Source of the DNA: Flectonema sp. DT1601
Taxonomy: Eukaryota > Euglenozoa > Diplonemea > Diplonemida > Diplonemidae
Length of the DNA: 64,000 bases
Direction: 5' to 3'
Assembly: GCA_964019425.1 (NCBI GenBank)
Contig: OZ025823.1
Location: 372,001-436,000, forward strand
In this document: positions 56,001-64,000 of the stretch, piece after piece
How positions within the stretch are numbered: the first letter of the stretch is position 1
Layout: every line of letters begins with the position of its first letter
Translations under genes and position numbers: made by a program
The notes under the pieces: generated by a model
Told to the model about the DNA's origin: nothing
Databases searched by the model: none
The model's input: only the letters and a program-made list of their open reading frames with translations

Positions 56001-56196
56001 TAGGAATTTCACGTGGCCCTCGATCAGTTACTTCAGCACGGTAAGCTCTACCACTTCCTTTAGATAGTGGTGTCCACCCAACGTGGGATTGAATTGCTTC
56101 CCTCTCGTTTTCATGATCTCCTCTGCCACTCAGAGGAGACATGTGTCTTGTTTGCTTGGGCGGGTAAAACTTCTTCCCTTCACTGCTGTACGGCAT
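50045..56196 (-). CDS. Giant disordered/coiled-coil protein with C-terminal SPRY-like domain, three exons (1998 aa)
   Basis: Exons 56196-53194, 53127-52987 and 52897-50045 (introns 66 and 89 bases), each a multiple of three and joining in phase (EVQT-DIKV, AQT-TQLL). Start at the ATG 56196; CTTTCTTTCACAG lies 26 bases upstream. Residues about 1-720 are Ser/Pro/Gln-rich with many SP sites and short Pro runs (PPPPPPPPAPTP). Residues about 775-960 are a regular coiled coil with near-repeating (I/L)SERD(S/D)LL units of about 21 residues. Two coiled segments and QT-repeats (VEVQT, EAQT, STQTV) follow, then another disordered SP-rich region. The last 170 residues resemble B30.2/SPRY (SVSWDSQLCRGVQIS, FYRGDGCKI, CVYFNSKHAFTLP). 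Probably a cytoskeletal scaffold with a protein-binding end domain. Confidence 0.75.
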
Positions 56197-56225
56197 CTTG
56201 CCCGCCCTGTCCACCTACCCACCTG

Positions 56226-56822
56226 TGAAAGAAAGTTAATTGCTTTTAGTTAGTCATAAACGACCTTATTGAGTAATCATGTTTACAAACGTCCTTCAAG
56301 TAGACCACAGCGAGTGTTGCGAACATGTTTGAGTCCTAATCCTGAGAAATTAGTCACCTGCACTCTTTTCGAAGATAAAGAAAACATGACACCGGGTGAG
56401 GAGGTGCAAACCACTTATAAACGAGGGGCAGGGATGGGGGGACCAATCCAACAGAAAACAAAGACGTCAAACACTTTCGCGCAAGACATCGACATCGTGC
56501 ATCTGAAGAAGCACCGGTCGTCGTGAGAAATAGCGAGGAGGAGGAGGGAGATCGGCACGTCCTCATGTGAGGCTCTCTCCTTTTTTTCTTTTTTTTTTTT
56601 TTTTTGTTTCTAATATTCTTTCCCCAAACATTGGTTTTCTTTTTTAAACATTCATATTGTTAAAGGCTTCTCCTTCCCTGGGGATAACGGCGTCAATACG
56701 TGGCAGCTCTAGAAATGGGAAAACTGCGTCTGCCGAACCAGTATTGCAACCGAAACCCCCAACACGTGTGCTGTAATACATTCATTTCTTTTATTTATTT
56801 CAGAAAAACATATAAGATAATC
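56226..56822. other. Spacer
   Basis: About 600 bp, mixed composition. Plus-strand 56269-56526 is open but has no ATG near its start. T run at about 56580-56605. No gene called. Confidence 0.45.
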
Positions 56823-57374
56823 CTACTGACGGGAAGAGAGCGCCAAGTCGGAAGTCAACTTCTTCTGCGACTCAATCTCGTTCTTCAATCCTTCAATAGT
56901 CATGTAGAGCATGTCCTTCTCAGTCTTGAAAGATGTCTCCTTCGCTTTCGCCTCAGCGAACTTCTTTGCGTACTGGAACTCCTTCAACTTCAACTCAGTC
57001 TTCACCTTTTCATCAACGTCACCATCAAACTTAGTTCTCTTGATTTGACGAGCATCAGCATCCTCTCTAACCTGAAGAGCTTGTAATTCCTTTAATTCAT
57101 CAATATCGATAGCGACCTTGTTCTGCTTCTGAAGTACATTCTGAATGGTCATCATCTCGTGTTCAACCATCTTTCTGTCGAACTCTGCCATCCTCGCGTG
57201 CTTCTCTCTCTCGGCATTCGCTACTTCATCTCTGATTCTGTCAGGCTTCTCTTCCAAATCCTTAAGTTGGGCTACAGCAACGAGGAAGTCATCGATCTTC
57301 TTAGAGATGTCAGAGACGACTTCAACAACCTCAGGGTTGGCTGCGTCACTTGATCTTTTAGCGTTAGTGGTCAT
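56823..57374 (-). CDS. Small coiled-coil family protein, copy A1
   Basis: 183 residues, no intron, ATG at 57374 with TCTAAATCAG 21 bases upstream. Almost wholly helical: SDISKKIDDFLVAVAQLKD, a charged REKHARMAEFDRKMVEHEMM helix, and a final ...IESQKKLTSDLALSSRQ. No known domain. It differs from the copy at 58978-59529 at three bases (one Asn/Arg replacement, one silent change), and the identity stops right at the ends of the coding region. The C-terminal (S/A)QK.L(T/S) motif is shared with the genes at 57834 and 60246, defining a local family. High Lys/Glu content and a KRTKFDGD segment could allow nuclear location (inference). Confidence 0.75.
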   Translation of the reverse strand: MTTNAKRSSDAANPEVVEVVSDISKKIDDFLVAVAQLKDLEEKPDRIRDEVANAEREKHARMAEFDRKMVEHEMMTIQNVLQKQNKVAIDIDELKELQALQVREDADARQIKRTKFDGDVDEKVKTELKLKEFQYAKKFAEAKAKETSFKTEKDMLYMTIEGLKNEIESQKKLTSDLALSSRQ

Positions 57375-57833
57375 GTTGAAGGGGTGTGTGGATAACTGAT
57401 TTAGAATGAAATAAAAGTCTCGACTGTGTGTACACCCAAATCGACATCGAATATCGACCGCAGAAGAAAATCACAAATTTGGTAAAAAACCCATTTTAGC
57501 GTCACCTCACTTTAGAATAGGATAAGATCGAGAGGTACGTTAAAAAGGTTAGACACACTTGTCGATTATAGACCTTTTTCTTTTTTCTTTAATACATTTT
57601 CGTTTGAAAAAAAAAACACCAAAACGGATTGGGCTGAAACCTACAAGGAAATACAAATTTAATATGCGTCACCTGTATAAAGGATGAAGCTCAAACGTGC
57701 GAAACGATAATTGGACCGATCAGTTAGAAGGCTGGGAAACTCTCCCGTTGCTTTGTAACGATCGTCCACTTGGCTGTTGGGTACCAACAGTGCTCAGGGT
57801 TAAGAAGCTTCCTCATTATCGGTAGAGGAATTT
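57375..57833. other. Spacer
   Basis: Nothing recognised apart from leader and UTR sequence of the flanking genes. Confidence 0.5.
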
Positions 57834-58358
57834 TCACTTTTGCGTTTTTGCAGTTGCAAGCTGTCCCGATAACGCTTTCTGGGAAGCTACATCTCTCTGA
57901 AGATTCTGAATCGTGTTTTTTAAACTTTTAATCTCCTCTTCCGATGCCTTCAGAGTCTGTTCTTCAGTCGCGTAGTCTTGTTGAAACTTTAGTTCCATCA
58001 TTCTCGATTCTATTTCTAGTTGTGATCGAACGCGGTCTGCGAATTCTCTTTTTTCCCTAATCCTTTCTTGGTCACCACTATTCTTTAACATCTGTAGCTG
58101 AGTCATTTCTATTGAGTCAATGGTTCTTTTGTTGTTTTTCTTCACAGCCTCTTCTACAACTTTCAATTCATGAATTGAAATTTCCTTTTCTAAACGCATT
58201 AATTTGTCTTGTCTATCTTTCTCTGCATGAAAAATCTTTGAATTCACTTCTTCCAATCGATCTCCAAGCCCATCTAAGTTGCTACGCGCTTCTATTACAG
58301 CTGTGAGTTTAAGTGCTATTTCAGTTTTCTTTGTTTCCAGTTGCTTAGCTGAGATCAT
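57834..58358 (-). CDS. Small coiled-coil family protein, divergent member B
   Basis: 174 residues from the ATG at 58358; the frame is open 14 codons further but without ATG. Helical throughout: KKTEIALKLTAVIEARSNLD, KDRQDKLMRLEKEISIHELK, MTQLQMLKNSGDQERIREKR, ending VASQKALSGQLATAKTQK. Helix order, the E.EK..R....E/EKE...HE spacing and the C-terminal SQK.L motif align it with copies A1 and A2, though identity is low. It lies between them, so the A copies are not a simple adjacent duplicate. Confidence 0.7.
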   Translation of the reverse strand: MISAKQLETKKTEIALKLTAVIEARSNLDGLGDRLEEVNSKIFHAEKDRQDKLMRLEKEISIHELKVVEEAVKKNNKRTIDSIEMTQLQMLKNSGDQERIREKREFADRVRSQLEIESRMMELKFQQDYATEEQTLKASEEEIKSLKNTIQNLQRDVASQKALSGQLATAKTQK

Positions 58359-58977
58359 CTTGTGTAGTGTTTTGTCTTTGTTGAAATAAAAGTAGGTCAC
58401 AAGATCACTACTAGACTCCTACAGAAGGGAATAGGTGCGTCGCATTACATGTCTTCTTAAGCTACTTTCCCTGTTGCAGTGTGAGGAGGTGATTTTTTCA
58501 ATACAAAAGAAGAAAAAACTCTAACAGCAAAGACATGCCTTTTATTTTCAAAAAACATAAAAAACAAAAAATAAACAAAAAAAAACAAAAGAAAAATTAC
58601 GGTTTGCGGTACTAAACTGCCGTGCAGTTCGTTGAGTGCACACGCCACGAAAGATGGTGAGATGCGCCCCCGAATAGCAACCCTGCGTGTTAATTGCAAC
58701 AAGTATCGATTCTAAAGCAATTTTACACAAATAATAAGAAGCACTGAAATGAACGGGAGAAACGAATCGGTGGGAACAAAGTCAGAGAAAGCAAAGTAAA
58801 GGGACGGAAGGGAGAGGGGAATCGAAGTCAAGAGGAATGTAAAACATTCCACTCACACTCACTACACAACTTACAAACAAGTCCCTTAGGTTAAATAGGA
58901 AAAAGTAGGGTGTTTGCAAATTTATTTTATTCTTTTCTTTATTACACTGAATAGCCGAAGTATTTTCGGAGCAAATC
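58359..58977. other. Spacer
   Basis: Mixed-composition sequence. Short minus-strand frames at 58457-58730 have no coding character. No element recognised. Confidence 0.45.
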
Positions 58978-59529
58978 CTACTGACGGGAAGAGAGCGCCA
59001 AGTCGGAAGTCAACTTCTTCTGCGACTCAATCTCCCTCTTCAATCCTTCAATAGTCATGTAGAGCATGTCCTTCTCAGTCTTGAAAGATGTCTCCTTCGC
59101 TTTCGCCTCAGCGAACTTCTTTGCGTACTGGAACTCCTTCAACTTCAACTCAGTCTTCACCTTTTCATCAACGTCACCATCAAACTTAGTTCTCTTGATT
59201 TGACGAGCATCAGCATCCTCTCTAACCTGAAGAGCTTGTAATTCCTTTAATTCATCAATATCGATAGCGACCTTGTTCTGCTTCTGAAGTACATTCTGAA
59301 TGGTCATCATCTCGTGTTCAACCATCTTTCTGTCGAACTCTGCCATCCTCGCGTGCTTCTCTCTCTCGGCATTCGCTACTTCATCCCTGATTCTGTCAGG
59401 CTTCTCTTCCAAATCCTTAAGTTGGGCTACAGCAACGAGGAAGTCATCGATCTTCTTAGAGATGTCAGAGACGACTTCAACAACCTCAGGGTTGGCTGCG
59501 TCACTTGATCTTTTAGCGTTAGTGGTCAT
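58978..59529 (-). CDS. Small coiled-coil family protein, copy A2
   Basis: 183 residues, identical to A1 except Arg for Asn near residue 164. ATG at 59529; TTTATTTGTTCAG lies 15 bases upstream, a different leader from A1. Upstream identity ends after CTTCAAC before the ATG, and downstream identity ends about five bases after the stop codon. Such CDS-limited identity points to gene conversion or very recent copying. Confidence 0.75.
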   Translation of the reverse strand: MTTNAKRSSDAANPEVVEVVSDISKKIDDFLVAVAQLKDLEEKPDRIRDEVANAEREKHARMAEFDRKMVEHEMMTIQNVLQKQNKVAIDIDELKELQALQVREDADARQIKRTKFDGDVDEKVKTELKLKEFQYAKKFAEAKAKETSFKTEKDMLYMTIEGLKREIESQKKLTSDLALSSRQ

Positions 59530-59544
59530 GTTGAAGGACGGTGG

Positions 59545-60245
59545 CTGAACAAATAAATAAAGTAACCTAGTGATTGCCTGCTACCAGAATTGTATCAGAA
59601 ATAAGACCAAGGGGACGTTCCGAAGCTAAAGTAAAAAACACTACAAAAAAGATCTTGGGTTTTGGGATGGTGCGCTGGCACAGGGAAGTAGTTAGTTGAG
59701 ATCAAAATGTAATAAAACATAAACAGGGAAGGGATGGGATGTAGGGCCACCACAGCATTGTGTTTTGAAGCAAATAGGAGAAATAGCACGCTGTGGTAGC
59801 ACCCACTTTTCCGTTCGTCATAGCCTTTCACAGGTGGATTCCGAGTAGTTAGTTAAAGAAATTTGCCTACAGTTTTGAATAGGATGTACTTTTACTCATA
59901 CACAAAAACCTGCCGCTTCACTAACGCGTTTTTTTTTTTTTTTTTTTTAAAAATAGGCATTCATCTACACCTCTAAAAAAAGAAAATTGAAGCTGAAAAA
60001 GACCAAATAAGATATTACCTCAAACTGAAAGGCAAATTAAGCTTAATCCTCCGATGTCCCGATGTCAAACACATAAAATTGAGTTGCGCAAGTCATAGAT
60101 CGGTAAATATAACAACACAACAAAAGAGAGAAATAGTAATTTCGTAACACATTCAACTAACTATACTTCCGTGTGCTAATCAATTGAAAAGATAAACAAC
60201 AAAAATAATGAAGAGGGAAGTGGGAGACAACTAAGACAACGCATT
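59545..60245. other. Spacer
   Basis: About 700 bp with a T run near 59931-59948. No gene or repeat recognised. Confidence 0.45.
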
Positions 60246-63113
60246 CTACATTTTGAACACGTCAACACGTTGCTTAGGATCTATTAATGGAATTGCCTCC
60301 ATAACAGATGAGCTCACGCATACAGCAATATCACTTGTTAGTTTCTTTTGAGCAGCTATTTGCATCTTGAGGGTGTTCTCATGTTGTTGAAGCCTGTCCC
60401 GTATCGCGATATGTGAAGCAATCTCTGCCCTTAACTTTGACAATGTATTAGTTTCATAAGCTATGCTAGAACGCTCTGAAGCAAACGCGACTTTCTCTTT
60501 GGCATCTTTCAAGACTTTTTGCTTTGCATTTTCTTTTCTTGCTTTTATTTTCTCATCGGCATCTCGTAAAATCGAAAACTCGGCCTCCGAAACGTAGGTT
60601 TTGTTTAATTTCAGAAGAGATACTTCAGTTGTTTTAAGTTCGTGTTGTTTAATGTCTTCCCAGATACTCCTATTTTTGTCAGATGAGGCTTTCTGAACAT
60701 CACATGCTAAAGTGTTCATCTTATCGACCTCTTCGGGGAAAGTTGTTTGTAGTGACTTGATGAGCGCATCAAAAGCAGGTAATTTTGTAATCAGTTCATC
60801 GTAGCATTTTCGGATGGCTTTTGAAGTGGCATCATCGCGAGGCTTTTTAGCTTTTGCGCTTGATGCTTTGCCTGCAGGTTTCTTGGCAGCCGAAGCCGGG
60901 GTTGGAGATGTTGGCTGCCCGTCGTTGTCAGTTTTTGTCCTTTTAATGGAAGACGCCTCCTCATCGTCATCATCGTCATCAGATTCGTCGGAAGCGGAAT
61001 CAGAGCCAGCCTTGCGCTTCACCTGCTTACCCGAAGGTTTCGTAGAAGGTTTCGTAGCCTTCAGTTCCTTGTCGAGCTCGTCTTCTTCATCGCTACTGTC
61101 TTCTTCATCGCTGTCAGCTTTCTTCACGGCTTTTTTAGCACCAGCCTTCTTCGCAGCTGCTTTCTTGCCCGCAGCTTTTTTTCCAGCAGGCTTTTTTGCT
61201 GGCTTGTTACCCTTGGCCGCCGCCAGTGACAAGCCAACCGCAGCCACCGGGTTCAGCCCACCGACAGCAGGAGCACCGAAGCCTCCTGTAGTAGCACCAA
61301 ATCCTCCAGCGGTGGCACCGAATCCTCCAGCGGGAGTACCAAATCCTCCAGTGGTGGCACCGAATCCTCCAGTGGGAGTACCAAATCCTCCAGCGGGAGT
61401 ACCAAATCCTCCAGCGGGAGTACCAAATCCTCCAGTGGCGGCACCGAATCCTCCAACAGGAGCACCGAATCCTCCAGCGGTGGCACCAAAACCCCCGCTG
61501 ACAGCTCCAGCGGAAGCTCCGAATGTGGTACTGCCTGATGGCTTCTTTTTAATGCTAGAGCTGCTGCTACTGCTGCTGCTGCAACTTGAGTTATCACTGC
61601 CACTCCCATCGTCACCACTGCCGTCACTCCCATCATCACCACCGCCACCACCACCTCCTGATGACTTCTTACTACCTGAGGGCTTGGCTCCAGGCTTTAG
61701 GGCAGTTCCCGTCATCATTTGCGTGTTCGGAGAAGGCTGCGCACCGAATCCACCAAACTGACCAGCTGCACTCACAGGGGCTGCGGTAACGGCGGCTGTT
61801 TTAGGGATTCCAGAAGGTGTATCCTCTAGGGCATCGCTGTCGTCTAATTTTGCAACTTTCTTAGCTGGCGCCTTCTTTGCAGGTGCTTTCTTTGCAGGTG
61901 CTTTCTTTGCAGCTGCCTTTTTCGCTACTGCTTTTTTAGCTGCGGGTTTCTTGCTGCTGGAAGATGTTCTGACAAGAGCAGCAGATGACTCCTCGCTTGT
62001 ATCGGAGTTAGAATCAGAATCGCTGTCATCTTTGCTTACCTTCTTAGTGGGTGCCTTTTTAGCTGCGGGCTTCTTGCTCGAAGACGCCCTGCGAACTGGA
62101 GGCTCAACATCATCGTCAGCTTCTTCAGCAGCAGCTTTTTTTGGAGCTGCCTTTTTCGCAGCAGCTTTCTTTGCAGCAGGTTTCTTGCCCAACGATTCCC
62201 TGCGTGCTGGCGCTTCGGTATCATCACTCACGTCTGCCGTTTTTTTCGGAGCTGCTTTCTTTGCAGCAGGTTTCTTACTAGATGAGTCTCTCCGTGTGAG
62301 GGAACTGTCTTTACTACCACTAGAAGCAACACGTGTTGGAATGGATAACTCATCTGAAGTACTTAACGCAGATGCAGGTTTGGGCGTAGCTTTCTTAGCA
62401 GCCACTTTTTTCGCTGGAGGAGTCGCCGGCTTCGCAGGAGCTGCTGACACAGAAGGAACGACAGCAGGTTGCGCCTGCACAACTTTGGTGAGGACAGGCA
62501 TCACAGCAATCAGAGGCTTCGCTGGGATAGCAGGAGCAGCCGTAGTAACTTTAGGCTGCGACGTGGGCATCGGTGGAACAACGGCAGTGATGTCCTGTGA
62601 AAATGGCAGTGACTGTGGTGGCTCTTCAGACATGGTGCTTGCGTTGTCAGATTCCGTTTCCGTTTCACTGTCGTCATGCTTTTGTGGTGGCTGTGGCAAC
62701 TGTTGCATCTGAGGAACTTGGGAAGGCTGCTGTGTAACTACAAAACCGGCACCTGAAAACCCTTTTCCTCCCTTCTGTTGCTGGAATACTGATGGTTGTA
62801 AAGGGAGTTGCTGTGGTTGGGTCGCCTGGAAGCCAAATCCCTGAGAGGACGACTGACTGAATTTACCTCCACCCTTGTTGCCATTATTTCCCTTTTTGCC
62901 CTTTCCCTTTCCACCGAAAAATCCACCGCCACTGTGTCCGGGGTGTCCGGTACCACTCATTACAGGCTGTGACTGCTGAGATGGTTGTGAGGATTGTTGA
63001 GACTGACTTGGTCCCCATCCACTCTCAGCTGGAGATGGAGTCATTTGACTGTAAGACGGTTGAGGGTACTTCCCGCCACCTTTTCCCTTTCGGCCATGCT
63101 TTTTCCCTCCCAT
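60246..63113 (-). CDS. Composite nuclear-type protein: Gly/Gln-rich head, histone-H1-like AKKP repeats, FG-type repeats, family coiled coil
   Basis: 955 residues, one exon, ATG at 63113 with TTTTTTCACAG six bases upstream. Residues 1-145 are Gly/Lys/Gln-rich (GGKGKGKKG). Residues about 215-440 repeat SSKKPAAKKA and AKKAPAKKAPAKK, like histone H1 tails, separated by acidic Ser/Asp blocks. Residues about 520-620 repeat GGFGA(T/A/P) about a dozen times, similar to FG/GLFG nucleoporin repeats. A second AKK/acidic block (about 635-760) with KRTK nuclear-signal-like sequence follows. Residues about 765-955 are helical and end IAAQKKLTSDIAVCVSSS, matching the C-terminal motif of the small proteins at 56823, 57834 and 58978. 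A nuclear pore or chromatin role is inferred. Confidence 0.75.
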   Translation of the reverse strand: MGGKKHGRKGKGGGKYPQPSYSQMTPSPAESGWGPSQSQQSSQPSQQSQPVMSGTGHPGHSGGGFFGGKGKGKKGNNGNKGGGKFSQSSSQGFGFQATQPQQLPLQPSVFQQQKGGKGFSGAGFVVTQQPSQVPQMQQLPQPPQKHDDSETETESDNASTMSEEPPQSLPFSQDITAVVPPMPTSQPKVTTAAPAIPAKPLIAVMPVLTKVVQAQPAVVPSVSAAPAKPATPPAKKVAAKKATPKPASALSTSDELSIPTRVASSGSKDSSLTRRDSSSKKPAAKKAAPKKTADVSDDTEAPARRESLGKKPAAKKAAAKKAAPKKAAAEEADDDVEPPVRRASSSKKPAAKKAPTKKVSKDDSDSDSNSDTSEESSAALVRTSSSSKKPAAKKAVAKKAAAKKAPAKKAPAKKAPAKKVAKLDDSDALEDTPSGIPKTAAVTAAPVSAAGQFGGFGAQPSPNTQMMTGTALKPGAKPSGSKKSSGGGGGGGDDGSDGSGDDGSGSDNSSCSSSSSSSSSIKKKPSGSTTFGASAGAVSGGFGATAGGFGAPVGGFGAATGGFGTPAGGFGTPAGGFGTPTGGFGATTGGFGTPAGGFGATAGGFGATTGGFGAPAVGGLNPVAAVGLSLAAAKGNKPAKKPAGKKAAGKKAAAKKAGAKKAVKKADSDEEDSSDEEDELDKELKATKPSTKPSGKQVKRKAGSDSASDESDDDDDDEEASSIKRTKTDNDGQPTSPTPASAAKKPAGKASSAKAKKPRDDATSKAIRKCYDELITKLPAFDALIKSLQTTFPEEVDKMNTLACDVQKASSDKNRSIWEDIKQHELKTTEVSLLKLNKTYVSEAEFSILRDADEKIKARKENAKQKVLKDAKEKVAFASERSSIAYETNTLSKLRAEIASHIAIRDRLQQHENTLKMQIAAQKKLTSDIAVCVSSSVMEAIPLIDPKQRVDVFKM
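61260..61500 (-). repeat. In-frame GGFGA/T repeats (about 21-bp period)
   Basis: About a dozen 21-bp units encoding GGFG(A/T)(T/P)(A/T/V), differing mainly in third codon positions and in a GCC-ACC/ACT-CCC alternation. Recently amplified. Confidence 0.85.
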
Positions 63114-63216
63114 TTGTTTCTGTGAAAAAATAAATGAATAATTCTAACAAGTTGTAACAACTAAATAAAATAAAAGAGAACTGATTTGGGAGTATATGTG
63201 CCATATGTAAAAATTA

Positions 63217-64000
63217 GGCAGCACATAGTCATATTACTCAGCAAGAAATGAAAACCAAAAGGATCAGCAAAGATGACAGTCAGTTTAAGGTCATAACTGC
63301 GACGGACCCAAAAATGAAAAGAAGATTAGTAGCAGGTTGCGGATTGCCGCATATCTTTTTAAAACACTTCGCTTGCGGGTAGTACCAACCGGAAGTGTAC
63401 TTTTTATGGAGAGGAACGAGTGTGGCGTAGGCGCACCAAAACACCGAAAAATGATTAAATAAGTGGAGGAAAAATGAACCCAATCTTGAGAGATTGGTTT
63501 GCTATTATCAGCACAAACGGATAGCAGGTTCACTGGCAATCAAAAAAAGAAGAGAGTTTAGTTTAGTTTAGTTAGCAAAATACAAACTGATGACTACGAG
63601 GGGTCCGGGTAGCCCGCATCAGTAAGGACCCAATCGCGAAGATTGTAGTTTCATACTATTGGCTGGAAAGTGATCGACTTCCAGCCTCCACCTTGCCCAG
63701 AGGCTAACGGGTTGTAAACAACAAAAGAAAATAAAAGAAAAATGATCTGGGAGTGGGGGTAAGTGAAAAAAATAAAAAATCTTCTTTCTTTCATATACAT
63801 CTTTGTTTATAATACGACCACATGTGCCATATGCCCACACTCCACGAAAGAAAATAGAAAACCCCGGAACAGTACCGAGGATCGTTCACCCCCAGTTGTC
63901 CAAAGCATTATAAGTGTACTGTGGGCTTACCGAAAAGCTTTAGAAATGTACTACAAAAGATTTGGGCAGCACATAGCCATATCACTCAGCAAGAAATGAA
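63217..64000. repeat. Direct repeat pair at right edge
   Basis: The 37-base segment at 63217-63253 (GGCAGCACATAGTCATATTA onward) recurs at 63964-64000 with two T/C changes, cut by the window end. The 700 bp between hold no gene I trust. This could be two copies of a dispersed repeat or the ends of one element. Confidence 0.6.

Noticed and set aside
56269-56526. Plus-strand frame of 85 codons
   Set aside because: The only plus-strand frame that looks slightly protein-like, but there is no in-frame ATG near its start and it lies in a leader region.
60814-61761. Plus-strand frame of 315 codons opposite the 955-residue protein
   Set aside because: Mirror of GGFG and AKK repeats; no independent features and opposite to all genes in the window.
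63280-63539. Two short minus-strand frames near the right edge
   Set aside because: Overlapping frames of 67-82 codons without clear ATG context or recognisable motif; more likely part of a repeat.

Overview
The window is nuclear DNA of a eukaryotic protist. The genes carry short GT-AG introns, all three standard stop codons are used, and spacers are AT-rich with long poly-A and poly-T runs. The protein families are eukaryotic: an ERK7/8 MAP kinase, kinesin-8, an EB1-type CH domain, a p25-alpha/TPPP protein, a SMYD-type SET-MYND protein, a P2X-like channel and piggyBac. Every gene I can support (26, plus transposon remnants) lies on the minus strand. Most have a pyrimidine-rich CAG a few to about 70 bases upstream of the ATG. 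One-way gene order plus acceptor-like sites just before start codons suggests polycistronic transcription with spliced-leader trans-splicing, as in Euglenozoa. The conventional cis-introns would fit a diplonemid-like or early-branching euglenozoan better than a trypanosomatid. The lineage is inference.

Layout, left to right, all minus strand. 1-15 kb: a Cys-rich repeat exoprotein running off the left edge, an EB1-like CH protein, a coiled-coil protein, a His/Gly/Ser-rich DPS-repeat protein, a type I membrane protein, a small basic protein, a Gln/Pro-rich protein, and a gene-poor stretch with a MITE-like hairpin. 15.7-19.5 kb: a type II membrane protein with about five DUF3431-like units. 19.6-22.9 kb: an accessory island of repeats, a CR-type (Crinkler/RHS) effector fossil and a possible LINE tail. 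22.9-32.1 kb: P2X-like channel, ERK7/8 kinase (five exons), PPR-like protein, SMYD protein (three exons), small membrane protein. 32.4-34.2 kb: an internally deleted piggyBac with TTAA target sites. 34.2-44 kb: EEP-family hydrolase, an unknown protein, a TPPP-like protein, a sugar/inositol transporter, a PH-like protein and kinesin-8. 44.3-56.2 kb: two giant coiled-coil genes reconstructed by splicing (1717 aa in six exons; 1998 aa in three exons with a C-terminal SPRY-like domain). 56.8-63.1 kb: a tandem family of small coiled-coil proteins, two of them almost identical, ending in a 955-aa histone-H1-like/FG-repeat fusion that carries a similar C-terminal module.

Two themes stand out. Several genes are microtubule or cilium related (EB1-like CH, kinesin-8, TPPP, ERK7/8, several coiled coils), though neighbours need not be functionally linked in such arrays. 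The 56.8-63.1 kb cluster is the best candidate for an undescribed system: a lineage-specific coiled-coil family whose largest member joins nucleoporin-like and chromatin-like segments. All exon joins are by eye, checked for phase and reading frame only. No similarity search was possible.
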